Below are positions 53,765 through 64,000 of a DNA stretch of 64,000 bases, piece after piece. The stretch comes from DATATJ01 sp963789075 (GTDB taxonomy: Bacteria > Acidobacteriota > Vicinamibacteria > Vicinamibacterales > CAVVIG01). The notes beneath the pieces are model-generated. The model saw nothing but the letters and a program-made list of their open reading frames with translations. It made no database searches and was not told the DNA's origin. Made by a program: the position numbers and the translations under genes. The stretch is from positions 1 through 64,000 of the forward strand of contig CAWBJQ010000007.1 in NCBI GenBank assembly GCA_963789075.1, in the 5' to 3' direction. Positions within the stretch are counted from its first letter, which is position 1. Each line of letters begins with the position of its first letter.

Positions 53765-55034
53765 CTACTCGTCCAGCCGTTCGAGCATCAGCATGTCGTC
53801 CAGCGTCTGTCGCCGCCGAATCACGCGCCACGCGCCTTCGTCGACGAGCACTTCGGGCGGGAGCGGCCGGCGATTGTAGTTCGACGCCATCGCCGACGCC
53901 GTACGCGCCGGCGTCGCGGATGGCCACGAGATCGCCGACTTCGAGCGGCGGCAGCGTGCGATCGCGGCCGACGACGTCGCTGCTCTCGCAGACGGGTCCG
54001 ACGATCTCGTACTCGCGCGCGCCGCCCGGGCGCGGCGTCACCGGTTCGATGCGGTGAAACGCGCCGTAGAGCGCCGGCCGCATCAGCTCCGTCATCCCGG
54101 CGTCGACGACGACGAACTCGCTGAGGCGCGTTGCGCGGCTTGATGTCGATCACCCGTGCGACGAGCGCGCCGGCCGGTCCGGCGATCGCGCGCCCCGGCT
54201 CGATGACGATCGGCAGGCCGGTGCGCGCGCACTTCGGCGATCAGCGCCGCGGCGTATTCCTCCGCCGACGCGCACGTCGCTGGCCGTCGTACGAGATCCC
54301 GAGCCCGCCGCCAACGTCGAGATACTCGAGCGCGCACGCCGGCGGCCGCGAGATCGCGGCCAGTCCCGCCGCGACAGCCGCGGCGCGGCGGAGCGGATCG
54401 ACCGTCGTCATCTGCGAGCCGACGTGCACGTGCATGGCCACGAGCTGGAGCGCCGGCCGGCCGGCGATCGCCGGCGAGCAGCGCGCGCGCTTCATCGAGC
54501 GGCACGCCGAACTTGTTGATCTTCAGTCCGGTCGAGATGTGCGGGTGACTCTTCGCGTCGATGTCCGGGTTGATGCGAACGGCGACCCGCGCGACGCGGC
54601 CCATGCGCGCCGCGATCGCTTCGATCCGCGCCAGCTCGCCGGCCGATTCGACGTTGATCGCCTTGAGGCCGAGCGGGACGGCGCTTCGAGCTCCGCCGCC
54701 GATCTTGCCGACGCCGGTGAAGACGATCTCGCCCGGCCGCAAAGCCCGCCCGCCGCGCCAGCGTCGATTTCCCAGATGGAGTTGGCGTCGACGGCGCTGC
54801 CCAGGTCGCGCAGGAGGCGCGCGATGGCCAGCGTCGGAGTTCGCCTTCAGCGCGTAGTGGAGCCGGTGCGGGTAGCCGCCGAACGCGGCGTCGATCGCGC
54901 GGTAGCGCGCCCGCACGGTCGCCGCGCTGTAGACGTACACCGGTGTGCCGACCGCCGCGGCAATCGCGCACACCGGCACGCCGTCGCAGACGAGCTCGCG
55001 GTTGGTGGTGAAGAAGCCGTTCGACGGTGGACAA
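53765..55034 (-). CDS. lysA: Diaminopimelate decarboxylase (several frameshifts)
   Basis: PLP-dependent final enzyme of lysine synthesis, about 420 residues. The PLP Lys is in HRLHYALKANS. The frames include TPVYVYSAATVRARYRAIDA, ARVAVRINPDIDAKSHPHIS, KFGVPLDEARAL (reconstructed), HVHVGSQMT, LEYLDVGGGLGISYDG, VGPVCESSDVVGRDRTLPPL and the ending ASNYNRRPLPPEVLVDEGAW. Breaks occur about seven times (near 53890, 54130, 54230, 54270, 54475, 54700 and 54830, plus one at the start). The start is not firm: TTG 55034, with one base removed just inside, would give MSTVDGFFTTNREL. It is divergent from the sigma-factor gene. Confidence 0.86.
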
Positions 55035-55061
55035 TGTGGTACGGTATTCTACTCAATCCTT

Positions 55062-55722
55062 CATGCCCTCGGATTCTGCCGAACCGCGCCACGTCTACGG
55101 ACGGCTCCATCGAAGCGCTGATTCAGCAGTGCCTGCGCGGCGATCAGGCCGCGTGGGAGCTGATCGTCCGGCAGTACTGGCGGAAGGTGTTCAACGTCGC
55201 GTACAAGTTCGTCGGCAAGCACGACGAGGCGGAAGATCTCACGCAGGACATCTTCCTGAAGATCTTCAAGTCGCTCGACACGTTCGACCGGCGCGCGAAC
55301 TTTCAGACGTGGCTGATCAGCGTCAGCCGCAATCTCTGCATCGACCACTATCGCAGCGTCCGCAAGGAGCGCGAGACGATCGATCGCGACGTGGACGCGA
55401 ACGAGCTGTCGCCGGCCTCGCACGAGTCGAGCCCGATGCGGCGCTCGAGCAGCGCGATCGCGTCGCGCTGCTGCGCCAGGCGCTGGCGGCGCTGCCGGAA
55501 ACGCTGCGCACGGCGGTGCTGATGCGCGACATCCAGGAGCTGTCGTATCAGGAGATCGCCGACACGCTGCGGCTGCCGGAAGGCACGGTGAAATCGCGGA
55601 TCAACCGCGGCCGCACCGAGCTCGCGCGGCAGATCAAGAAGCTGCGCGGCGACGATTACAGTCCGACGGGGCGGGCTCCAAGGGGTCCGATCCCGACACC
55701 GCACACGCACGGGAGCTTACTG
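55062..55722 (+). CDS. ECF-type RNA polymerase sigma factor (two frameshifts)
   Basis: About 215 residues. Region 2: QQCLRGDQAAWELIVRQYWR, HDEAEDLTQDIFLKIFKSLD, FQTWLISVSRNLCIDHYRSV. Region 4: RQALAALPETLRTAVLMRDI, LSYQEIADTLRLPEGTVKSR. ATG 55062 requires an indel near 55110 to reach the main frame, and another lies near 55440. In this sequence the frame after region 4 continues without a stop into the STAS gene. The TGA at 55721, in the next frame and overlapping the STAS ATG, is the more likely stop. Divergent from lysA. Confidence 0.78.
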
Positions 55723-56066
55723 ATGAACGTCAAAACCGAACAGTCCGGCGGCATCTCGATCGTCCGCGTCGGCGAAACGCGCCTGATGTATCCGATCCTC
55801 GGCGGACTTCGCGTCGGCCGTCAGCGCGCTGATCGCCGCCGGCAAGCACGAGATCCTCATCGACCTGTCGCCGGTCACCTACGTGGACAGCGCCACGATC
55901 GGCTGCCTGATGGATCTGTACCGCCAGGTGCACAGCGCCGGCGGTCACCTCAAGCTCGTCCGGCGTCCAGAAGCGGGTCGAGACGATGCTGACGATGACC
56001 GGCGCGCAGAACTTCATCGAGATACACGCGGACGAGCCGAGCGCCGTCAAAAGCTTCGGGGCTCTA
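55723..56066 (+). CDS. STAS-domain anti-sigma factor antagonist (frameshifted)
   Basis: About 113 residues. A SpoIIAA-like partner-switch protein: VKTEQSGGISIVRVGETRL, then SALIAAGKHEILIDLSPVTY and VDSATIGCLMDLYRQVHSAG with the phosphorylatable Ser in VDSA. ETMLTMTGAQNFIEIHADEP ends it. Breaks lie near 55810 and 55970. It overlaps the sigma gene end and is followed by a coiled-coil gene. A matching anti-sigma kinase is not in the window. It could regulate a partner-switching anti-sigma that acts on the preceding sigma factor. Confidence 0.75.
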
Positions 56067-56070
56067 AGCC

Positions 56071-56337
56071 ATGCGCACCATCAAGACCACGACCGGCACC
56101 GAGATCGCGCTCGACGGCGATCTGCTCGCCGTCATGGAAGCGCTCTACCATGAGGTCACCGCCAAGCGCGAGCTGGAACGGTCCTTCGAGGACATGGTCA
56201 AGGAGATCCAGCACCTGATCGCGCAGATGGACGAGAGCGAGCGTCGCACGTACCTGGCGGAGAGCCTGTTTCTCAACACCGTGAAGTACGAGAACGACAA
56301 GCTCGAGGCGTACATGAAGAAGCTAACCAGCAAATAG
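56071..56337 (+). CDS. Short coiled-coil protein, unknown function
   Basis: 88 residues, mostly charged helix (YHEVTAKRELERSFEDMVKE, LIAQMDESERRTYLAESLFL, NTVKYENDKLEAYMKKL). A small beta-like head (RTIKTTTGTEIALDGDLLAV) precedes it. Unbroken; ATG at 56071 lies just behind the STAS gene, so the three genes (sigma, STAS, this) form one unit. It may be a partner of the STAS protein, but that is inference from position only. Confidence 0.7.
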   Translation: MRTIKTTTGTEIALDGDLLAVMEALYHEVTAKRELERSFEDMVKEIQHLIAQMDESERRTYLAESLFLNTVKYENDKLEAYMKKLTSK

Positions 56338-56338
56338 A

Positions 56339-56486
56339 AAAGGTGCCAAGGTGCCAAGGTGCCAAGGTGCCAAGGTGCTGAGATTGCCTGCTCTTAAACG
56401 GGGCACGGCGTTTGGCACGCAGCGCTCATCATCGTCATCAGCACGCCCACAAAGCACTTTGGCACCGTGGCACCTTAGCACCCTCT
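56339..56486. repeat. AAGGTGCC-family tandem unit hairpin
   Basis: Five near-perfect AAGGTGCC units in a row (56339-56380) face a right arm ACTTTGGCACCGTGGCACCT (56457-56476). The arms can pair across a loop of about 75 bases. It lies between two rightward genes. Confidence 0.75.
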
Positions 56487-56487
56487 A

Positions 56488-57863
56488 ATGTCGCTCAACT
56501 TTCTCGCGACTCGGTTTCAGTGCACGTGGCCGTGGAGCACGCTCGTCATGCTCTGCGACGGCCGGATCGTCTGCGGCTGCGCCGATCCCGTACGGCAAGC
56601 GCGTGCTCGGCGATGCTGCGCGCTTCGTCTGTGCACGACGTGTGGTCGGGACCGACGGTCACGACGCTGCGCGGCGACCTGAATCGCGGCGGATCGACGT
56701 TCTGCGGCGACTGTCCGCTCAAGCTCCCGCTCAAAAAAGACGACCTGCCGGCCGAGCGATCGGTCGACGCCGGCGCGCTGCCGTCGCGGATGTACATCGA
56801 GTGCACCGCCGCGTGCAACATCTCGTGCACGGAGGCCTGCTGCGCACCGGAGACCGGCATCACCCGCACGCGCCAGAGCGGCATGCTCGACTTCGATCTG
56901 TTCACGCGCGTCGTCGACGAAGCGGGGCCGTCGCTCGTGCGCGTCGATTTCTTCAACTACGGCGAAGCGTTCCTGCACAAGCGGGCGGTCGAGATGTGCG
57001 AGTACATCAAGGCGAAGTTCCCGCACATCTATCTCTACACGAGCACCAACGGGCTCGCGCTCACCGAGGCGCAGGCGCGGCGGCTCGTCGCACTCCGGCA
57101 TCGACGAGGTGACGTTCTCGATCGACGGCGCCACGCCGGAGTCGTACGTGAAGTACCGGCAGCGCGGCCGCTTCGACGTGGCGATCGCCAATCTTCGCGC
57201 CATGGCCGACGAGAAGCGGCAAGAGCGGACGCGATCTGCCGTTTCTCAACTGGCGCTACATCCTGTTCGTCTGGAATGACAGCGAAGCGGAAATGAACGC
57301 AGGCGCGGCGCCTGGCGGCCGACATCGGCGTCGATCGCCTGTGCTGGGAGCTGACCGACCATCCCGAGCAGGCCTACTCGCGCCGCTTCACGCCGGGCTC
57401 GGACGCGCTCGGCGCCATCCGTCACGAGATCTGGGACGACAACAATCTCGGCAACGCGATCCCCGGCGCCACGCCCGCCGCGCAGATCGACGTGCGGATG
57501 CCGCTGCTGCGCGTGCCGGGCACCCCGCTCGTGGCGCGCGCCGGGCGGCCGCTGCAGGTCCGCACGCGCATCCGCAACCTGTCGACTCGCCCCTTCCCGG
57601 CGCAGGCCACGTACGGCCGCCGCCTCGTCCGCCTCGGGGCTCAGCTGTGCGAGGAGGACGGCGCGCTCATCAACCGCGACTTCGCGCGCGCATGGCTGCC
57701 GCAGACGCTGGGCCCCGGCGCCCGCGCGGACGTCGCGATTGAGATCCCGGCTCCAGAAGCGCCAGGACGCTATGCGTTGAAATTCGATCTGGTCAGCGAA
57801 GGGATCGACTGGTTCGAGCGGTGCGGATCGGCGACGACCGTCACGCCGCTGCTCGTTCGCTAG
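56488..57863 (+). CDS. Radical SAM protein with C-terminal Ig-like domain (several frameshifts)
   Basis: About 460 residues. N-terminal block with a Cys-rich segment (VMLCDGRIVCGCADP) and GDLNRGGSTFCGDCPLKLPL, then the radical SAM cluster region MYIECTAACNISCTEACC, with DFFNYGEAFLHKRAVEMCEY, FPHIYLYTSTNGLALTEAQA and SGIDEVTFSIDGATPESYVK following. The C-terminal 120 residues (RAGRPLQVRTRIRNLSTRPF, EIPAPEAPGRYALKFDLVSE) look like the Wzt/Ig-type domain of polysaccharide proteins. Breaks lie near 56600, 57090, 57225 and 57305; the last three are healed by one GC. The Cys spacing of the central motif is CxxxCxxxC, which is unusual. Role unknown; envelope or glycan-linked chemistry is an inference. 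Confidence 0.72.
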
Positions 57864-57881
57864 CCGCAGCGCGCCACGCGC

Positions 57882-57903
57882 TCGGCTAAAGCCTTCGCGC
57901 TAC
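57882..57903. repeat. TCGGCTAAAGCCTTCGCGCTAC dispersed repeat, copy 2
   Basis: Copy of the 53677-53697 sequence, differing by one inserted A, in the gap between convergent genes (57863 and 57912). Confidence 0.55.
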
Positions 57904-57911
57904 ACGCTGCG

Positions 57912-58829
57912 TCAATTCGCGAGCCGGGGGGCGCTCTTCGAGACGACTACGCCGTCGGCCGGCAGTGCAATACCGTCGAGCGGCGCTTCGACCAGCCGCC
58001 ACGCGTGAGTCTCTTCGATGATCTTCGCGGCGAACTCGGTGTGCAGCGCGTGGCCCGCGCGATGCGCGACCAAGTGCCCGATCACCGGGTAGCCCACCAG
58101 CGCCAGATCGCCGACGGCATCGAGGATCTTGTGGCGGACGAATTCGTCCTCGAACCGCAGTGCGTTGTTCAGCACGCCCGTCTCGCCGAGCACGATCGCG
58201 TTCTCGAGCGACCCGCCGAGCGCGAGGCCGTTCTGGCGCAGCATCTCGACGTCCTTCAGAAACGTGAACGTGCGCGCCGGCGCGACTTCTTCCACGAATG
58301 ACTCTTCCGTGATCCGCAGCGTCCGCGACTGGTGCCGCAACAGCGGATGATCGTAGCTGATGCTGTAGGTGACCTTGAAATGGTCCGACGGATACAGCGC
58401 GATGCGCTTGTCGCCGCGGGAAATCGCAATCGGGCGGACGATCTTCAGATACTTGCGCCGGACCTGCAGCCGCTTCAGACCGGCTTCATTGATCAGATAA
58501 ATGAACGGCGCCGCGCTGCCGTCCATGATCGGCACTTCCGGCGAGTTCAGCTCCACGATCACGTTGTCGACGCCCATGCTGACGAGCGCCGCCAATAGAT
58601 GCTCAACCGTCTCCACCGACACTTCATTGCGCGCCAGCCCGGTGGCGAGCTGAATCCCGGCCAGATTTTGCACCGTGGCCGGTACTTCGTGGTCGCCCAG
58701 ATCGGTCCGCCTGAAGCGGATCCCGAAATCGGCGGACGCCGGTTTCAGCGTGAGATTGACCTTGTTGCCGGAGTGAAGACCGATTCCGACGCAAGAGATT
58801 TGCCGACGTAGTGTGCGCTGTGCGTCCAT
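57912..58829 (-). CDS. lpxC: UDP-3-O-acyl-N-acetylglucosamine deacetylase LpxC
   Basis: Committed step of lipid A synthesis, a zinc deacetylase. 305 residues, unbroken. GIGLHSGNKVNLTLKPA opens it. Zn ligands: the His in ETVEHLLAALVSMGVDN, then the His and Asp in EFVRHKILDAVGDLALVG. GSAAPFIYLINEAG and GHLVAHRAGHALHTEFA with the catalytic His. It proves the cell has lipopolysaccharide-type outer-membrane lipids. ATG 58829. Confidence 0.96.
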   Translation of the reverse strand: MDAQRTLRRQISCVGIGLHSGNKVNLTLKPASADFGIRFRRTDLGDHEVPATVQNLAGIQLATGLARNEVSVETVEHLLAALVSMGVDNVIVELNSPEVPIMDGSAAPFIYLINEAGLKRLQVRRKYLKIVRPIAISRGDKRIALYPSDHFKVTYSISYDHPLLRHQSRTLRITEESFVEEVAPARTFTFLKDVEMLRQNGLALGGSLENAIVLGETGVLNNALRFEDEFVRHKILDAVGDLALVGYPVIGHLVAHRAGHALHTEFAAKIIEETHAWRLVEAPLDGIALPADGVVVSKSAPRLAN

Positions 58830-58950
58830 TAGCCTCTCAAACGAGCAGGGACGTGCGCAGAGAAGCTCAGCAAAGAAGATGCCCGCTTGACGCCCACCCG
58901 TAGAGCTGGGCTAACGCTTTGATTAGGTAGTGACTTACACGCGATAGTCA

Positions 58951-59034
58951 CATTGACAATGCGTACATGGAAGCGCGTTTCTGTGGCGGACGTGCCACAG
59001 CCGGTCGCGCCAAATTGTGGCCATACTACCACAA
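58951..59034. promoter_or_regulatory. Three short dyads upstream of lpxC
   Basis: CATTGACAATG (58951-58961), CTGTGGC-GGACGT-GCCACAG (58981-59000) and TTGTGG-CCATACTA-CCACAA (59015-59034) lie in the 211-base gap between the uvrA stop and lpxC. The last two have the size of repressor operators, and the last two together could also act as a terminator of uvrA. No consensus promoter stands out on the minus strand. Confidence 0.35.
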
Positions 59035-59040
59035 AGTACC

Positions 59041-61884
<2,844 letters not shown>

Positions 61885-61958
61885 GCTTTCTACCAGGTTT
61901 CTGACGAAATGCCGAAACACACATTTTACCATGGCCCAACGCGGCGGCGGCCCAACTC

Positions 61959-62045
61959 ATCACGAAGTCACGAAGATCACGAAGGGTCACGGAGCGGATT
62001 GAACTTCTGTATTTCGTGACCTCCGTGGCCTCCGTTCTTCGTGAT
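61959..62045. repeat. CACGAAG/CTTCGTG-family hairpin
   Basis: Left units CACGAAGT, CACGAAGAT, CACGAAGGGT, CACGGAG and right units TTTCGTGACC, TCCGTGGCC, TCCGTTC, TTCGTGAT. It lies between the CoA-transferase 3' end and uvrA. Confidence 0.7.
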
Positions 62046-62063
62046 ACCCCCGCCCGCCGGAAT

Positions 62064-63077
62064 TCAGATGATGCGGCGACGGCGCAGATCGGCGCGGACC
62101 GCTTCGCCGATCCCGGCCTCAGCGAGCAGCACGTCCGTATCCGCGCCCAGGGCCGGCGCGGAGGGTGCGCCGCCATCGGCCATCGGTGTGCCTCGTCGCA
62201 GGCGTTCGACCGGTGTAAGTGCCACATCGGCGCCGGCAAACTGCGCGATCCAATCGTCGCGCGTTCGCGTGCGGATCACGGCACGAACGTCGCGCAGCAC
62301 GCGGTCGCCGGCTTCACCGCGCGCGTGCTGTAACGGAATCAGGTCGGCCCGTCCGATCCGCGTGCAGAATGCCTCCCAGAACTTCGCTTCGAGCGCGCCG
62401 AGCGCCAGCCACTCACCGTCTGCCGCTTCGTACAGCATGTAGCACGCGCTCTCGAGCTCCCGACCCGTGGGAAACAGCGTCCACGCCTCCGCCGCTGCTT
62501 CGAGCGTGATGTCGACCGCGCGACCGGTGCCGGTCCGCTGACGCTCGAACAGCGCGGCGAGAATCGCGATTGCGGCTTGCGCCGCCGCGCCGACGTCGCT
62601 GACGAGGGGGCCGGGAATGTCCGGCGGGCGCACGAGTCCCGCGAGCGCCTGGTAATTGAGGTCGTGCCCCGGCGTCTCCGCGCGCGGGCCGTTCCGCGCG
62701 AAGCCGATGATCGACGCGCAGATGAGACGCGAATGTTTCGCGCGAAGCGTTGCGGCGTCAACACCCAGACGGCGGGCCGTCGACGGGCGAAAGCTGTCGA
62801 CAACCACGTCGGCGGTCGCCACGAGCGCGTGGAGCACCGGTGCGGCGTCGCGCGATCGCAAATCGATCGTGACACTGCGCTTGTTGCGGTTGAGCAGCTC
62901 GAAGTATGGACGGTCGCTGGACAGCCGCAGCGTACGCATGCCGTCACCGCCGCGCGGATCCTCGATCTTGATGACCTCGGCGCCGAGGTCGGCGAGCATC
63001 AGCGTCGCGTACGCGCCCGGCAACAGGCGCGTGAGATCGAGGACGCGGACGCCGTCGAGCGGTGTCAGAGCCGACAC
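62064..63077 (-). CDS. Class III CoA-transferase (CaiB/BaiF family)
   Basis: 337 residues, complete. Moves or racemises CoA thioesters; relatives include alpha-methylacyl-CoA racemase and formyl-CoA transferase. The start reads PLDGVRVLDLTRLLPGAYAT, then LADLGAEVIKIEDPRGGD, LLNRNKRSVTIDLRSRDAAP and VVVDSFRPSTARRLGVD. The catalytic Asp is in TPGHDLNYQALAGLV. The length and the region around DGEWLALGALEAKFWEAFC suggest racemase-like members. The substrate is not evident. It is followed by an APC permease gene on the same strand. Confidence 0.88.
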   Translation of the reverse strand: MSALTPLDGVRVLDLTRLLPGAYATLMLADLGAEVIKIEDPRGGDGMRTLRLSSDRPYFELLNRNKRSVTIDLRSRDAAPVLHALVATADVVVDSFRPSTARRLGVDAATLRAKHSRLICASIIGFARNGPRAETPGHDLNYQALAGLVRPPDIPGPLVSDVGAAAQAAIAILAALFERQRTGTGRAVDITLEAAAEAWTLFPTGRELESACYMLYEAADGEWLALGALEAKFWEAFCTRIGRADLIPLQHARGEAGDRVLRDVRAVIRTRTRDDWIAQFAGADVALTPVERLRRGTPMADGGAPSAPALGADTDVLLAEAGIGEAVRADLRRRRII

Positions 63078-63089
63078 GCAGAACCGCCG

Positions 63090-64000
63090 TTACCGAGCGA
63101 CTGGAGGCGAGAGTGGCAGGCGGCGCAGCCGGCTGTGCTTGAAGCCATACGCAAAGTAAATCACGAGGCCGATCACCAGCCACCAGCCGAACCGCCACCA
63201 CGCGGCATCCGGCAGCCCCTTCATGATGAAGAGACACGCCGCGGCTGAGAGCACGCACACGATCCAGACCAGCGGGACTCGGAACGGCCGCGGACGCTCG
63301 GGTTCCTTGTAGCGCAGCACCAGCACGCCGATGCTGACCAGCATGAACGCGAAGAGCGTGCCGATGTTCGTCAAGTCGTACGTCTCTCCCGCATCGCCGA
63401 TGAGCGACCACGACGCCACGAAGATACCGGTGAAGAGCGTCGTCGCCCACGGGATGTGCGTGCGCGGATGGATCTTCGCCGCCCACTGAGGGAGCAGCCC
63501 ATCGCGCGCCATCGCAAAGAAAATGCGCGGCTGCCCGTATTGAAACACCAGCAGCACGGCCGACATCGAGACCGCCGCGCCGAGCGCGACAATCCAGCCG
63601 ACCGCGTTGAACCCGGCGAGCTGCAGCGCGCGCGCAAGCGGGTCGGCGACCGCCAGCTCCTTGTACGGCACCATCCCGGTGAGCACGCCGCCGACGATCA
63701 CGTAGATGATCGTGCAGATCGCGAGGCCCCCGAGAATGCCGATCGGCAGGTTGCGCTGCGGGTTGACGGTCTCTTCCGCCGCCGTCGAAATCGCGTCGAA
63801 GCCGATGTACGCGAAGAAAACAATCGCGGCGCCCTGATGAATGCCCCTGAAGCCGTTCGGCGCGAACGGATGATAGTTCGCCATGTTCAGGTGCGTGGCG
63901 CCGACTGCGACGAACAACGCGAGCGCCATCAGCTTGATCACGACCATGATGTTGTTCGCGGTCGCGCTCTCGCGCGCCCCGCGCAGCAGCAGCCACGTGA
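63090..64000 (-). CDS. APC-superfamily amino acid permease (5' end outside the window)
   Basis: The C-terminal 300 residues of a cationic amino acid transporter-type permease, eight or so membrane spans. VVIKLMALALFVAVGATHLN, then GAAIVFFAYIGFDAISTAAE (substrate-helix block), RIFFAMARDGLLPQWAAKIH and TNIGTLFAFMLVSIGVLVLR are the CAT-type hallmarks. It extends past the right edge without a start. The last part (PVAR) ends at 63090, just before the CoA-transferase start. It differs in type from the permease at 26554-27936. Confidence 0.87.
   Translation of the reverse strand, partial: TWLLLRGARESATANNIMVVIKLMALALFVAVGATHLNMANYHPFAPNGFRGIHQGAAIVFFAYIGFDAISTAAEETVNPQRNLPIGILGGLAICTIIYVIVGGVLTGMVPYKELAVADPLARALQLAGFNAVGWIVALGAAVSMSAVLLVFQYGQPRIFFAMARDGLLPQWAAKIHPRTHIPWATTLFTGIFVASWSLIGDAGETYDLTNIGTLFAFMLVSIGVLVLRYKEPERPRPFRVPLVWIVCVLSAAACLFIMKGLPDAAWWRFGWWLVIGLVIYFAYGFKHSRLRRLPLSPPVAR

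Overview
The window is a GC-rich chromosomal segment (about two thirds G+C by eye) from a Gram-negative bacterium. It encodes LpxC, an Omp85/TamA-like barrel with a TamB partner, many lipoproteins, NtrB/NtrC-type two-component systems, ECF sigma factors and a B12-dependent ribonucleotide reductase. Gene content, codon style and the abundance of short tandem-unit hairpins between genes suggest Acidobacteriota (Vicinamibacteria-like). That assignment is inference, since there is no rRNA gene in the window. No insertion sequence, prophage, CRISPR array, rRNA or tRNA was recognised.

Layout. 0-6 kb: the start of nrdJ with a clear promoter and NrdR box, a lipoprotein, and a two-component pair (sigma54-type regulator plus histidine kinase) read leftwards, then a rightward lipoprotein. 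6-16.8 kb: a CPBP protease, then a long leftward unit of biotin carboxylase, biotin carrier protein, TamB, Omp85/TamA-like protein and a SurA-like chaperone, with start and stop codons touching or overlapping. 16.9-25 kb: a secreted amidase, carboxyltransferase (pccB type), transaldolase-like aldolase, FAH-family hydrolase, an FnIII lipoprotein, hslU and hslV, all leftward. 25-30.8 kb: a Gly-rich PEGA protein, a small membrane protein, an APC permease, envelope proteins, and an ECF sigma/anti-sigma pair. 31-38.6 kb: two signalling cassettes (GAF/PAS kinase plus HTH-receiver protein; NtrB plus NtrC) flanking an ABC-F ATPase. 38.6-45 kb: dprA-topA-trmFO-xerC, leftward and tightly packed. 45-49.3 kb: small exported proteins and an accessory stretch of short unknown genes with a GNAT remnant. 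49.3-53.1 kb: rplU-rpmA-obgE-nadD-rsfS-comF. 53-59 kb: tmk, lysA, an ECF sigma/STAS/coiled-coil cluster, a radical SAM protein and lpxC. 59-64 kb: uvrA, a class III CoA transferase and an APC permease cut by the right edge.

Two features dominate. First, many clearly essential genes (topA, obgE, rplU, tmk and others) are broken by one- or two-base indels. In most cases I could reconstruct, the frame is restored by adding back one GC (or CG) dinucleotide in a GCGC/CGCG-like context, so these look like sequence errors rather than pseudogenes; they are annotated as single genes spanning the breaks. Second, many intergenic gaps carry arrays of a degenerate 7-9 base unit, often followed by its reverse complement, in at least seven sequence families. 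Several of these run into coding sequence, and a distinct 52-base palindromic element sits in the same reading frame inside uvrA and a lipoprotein gene.
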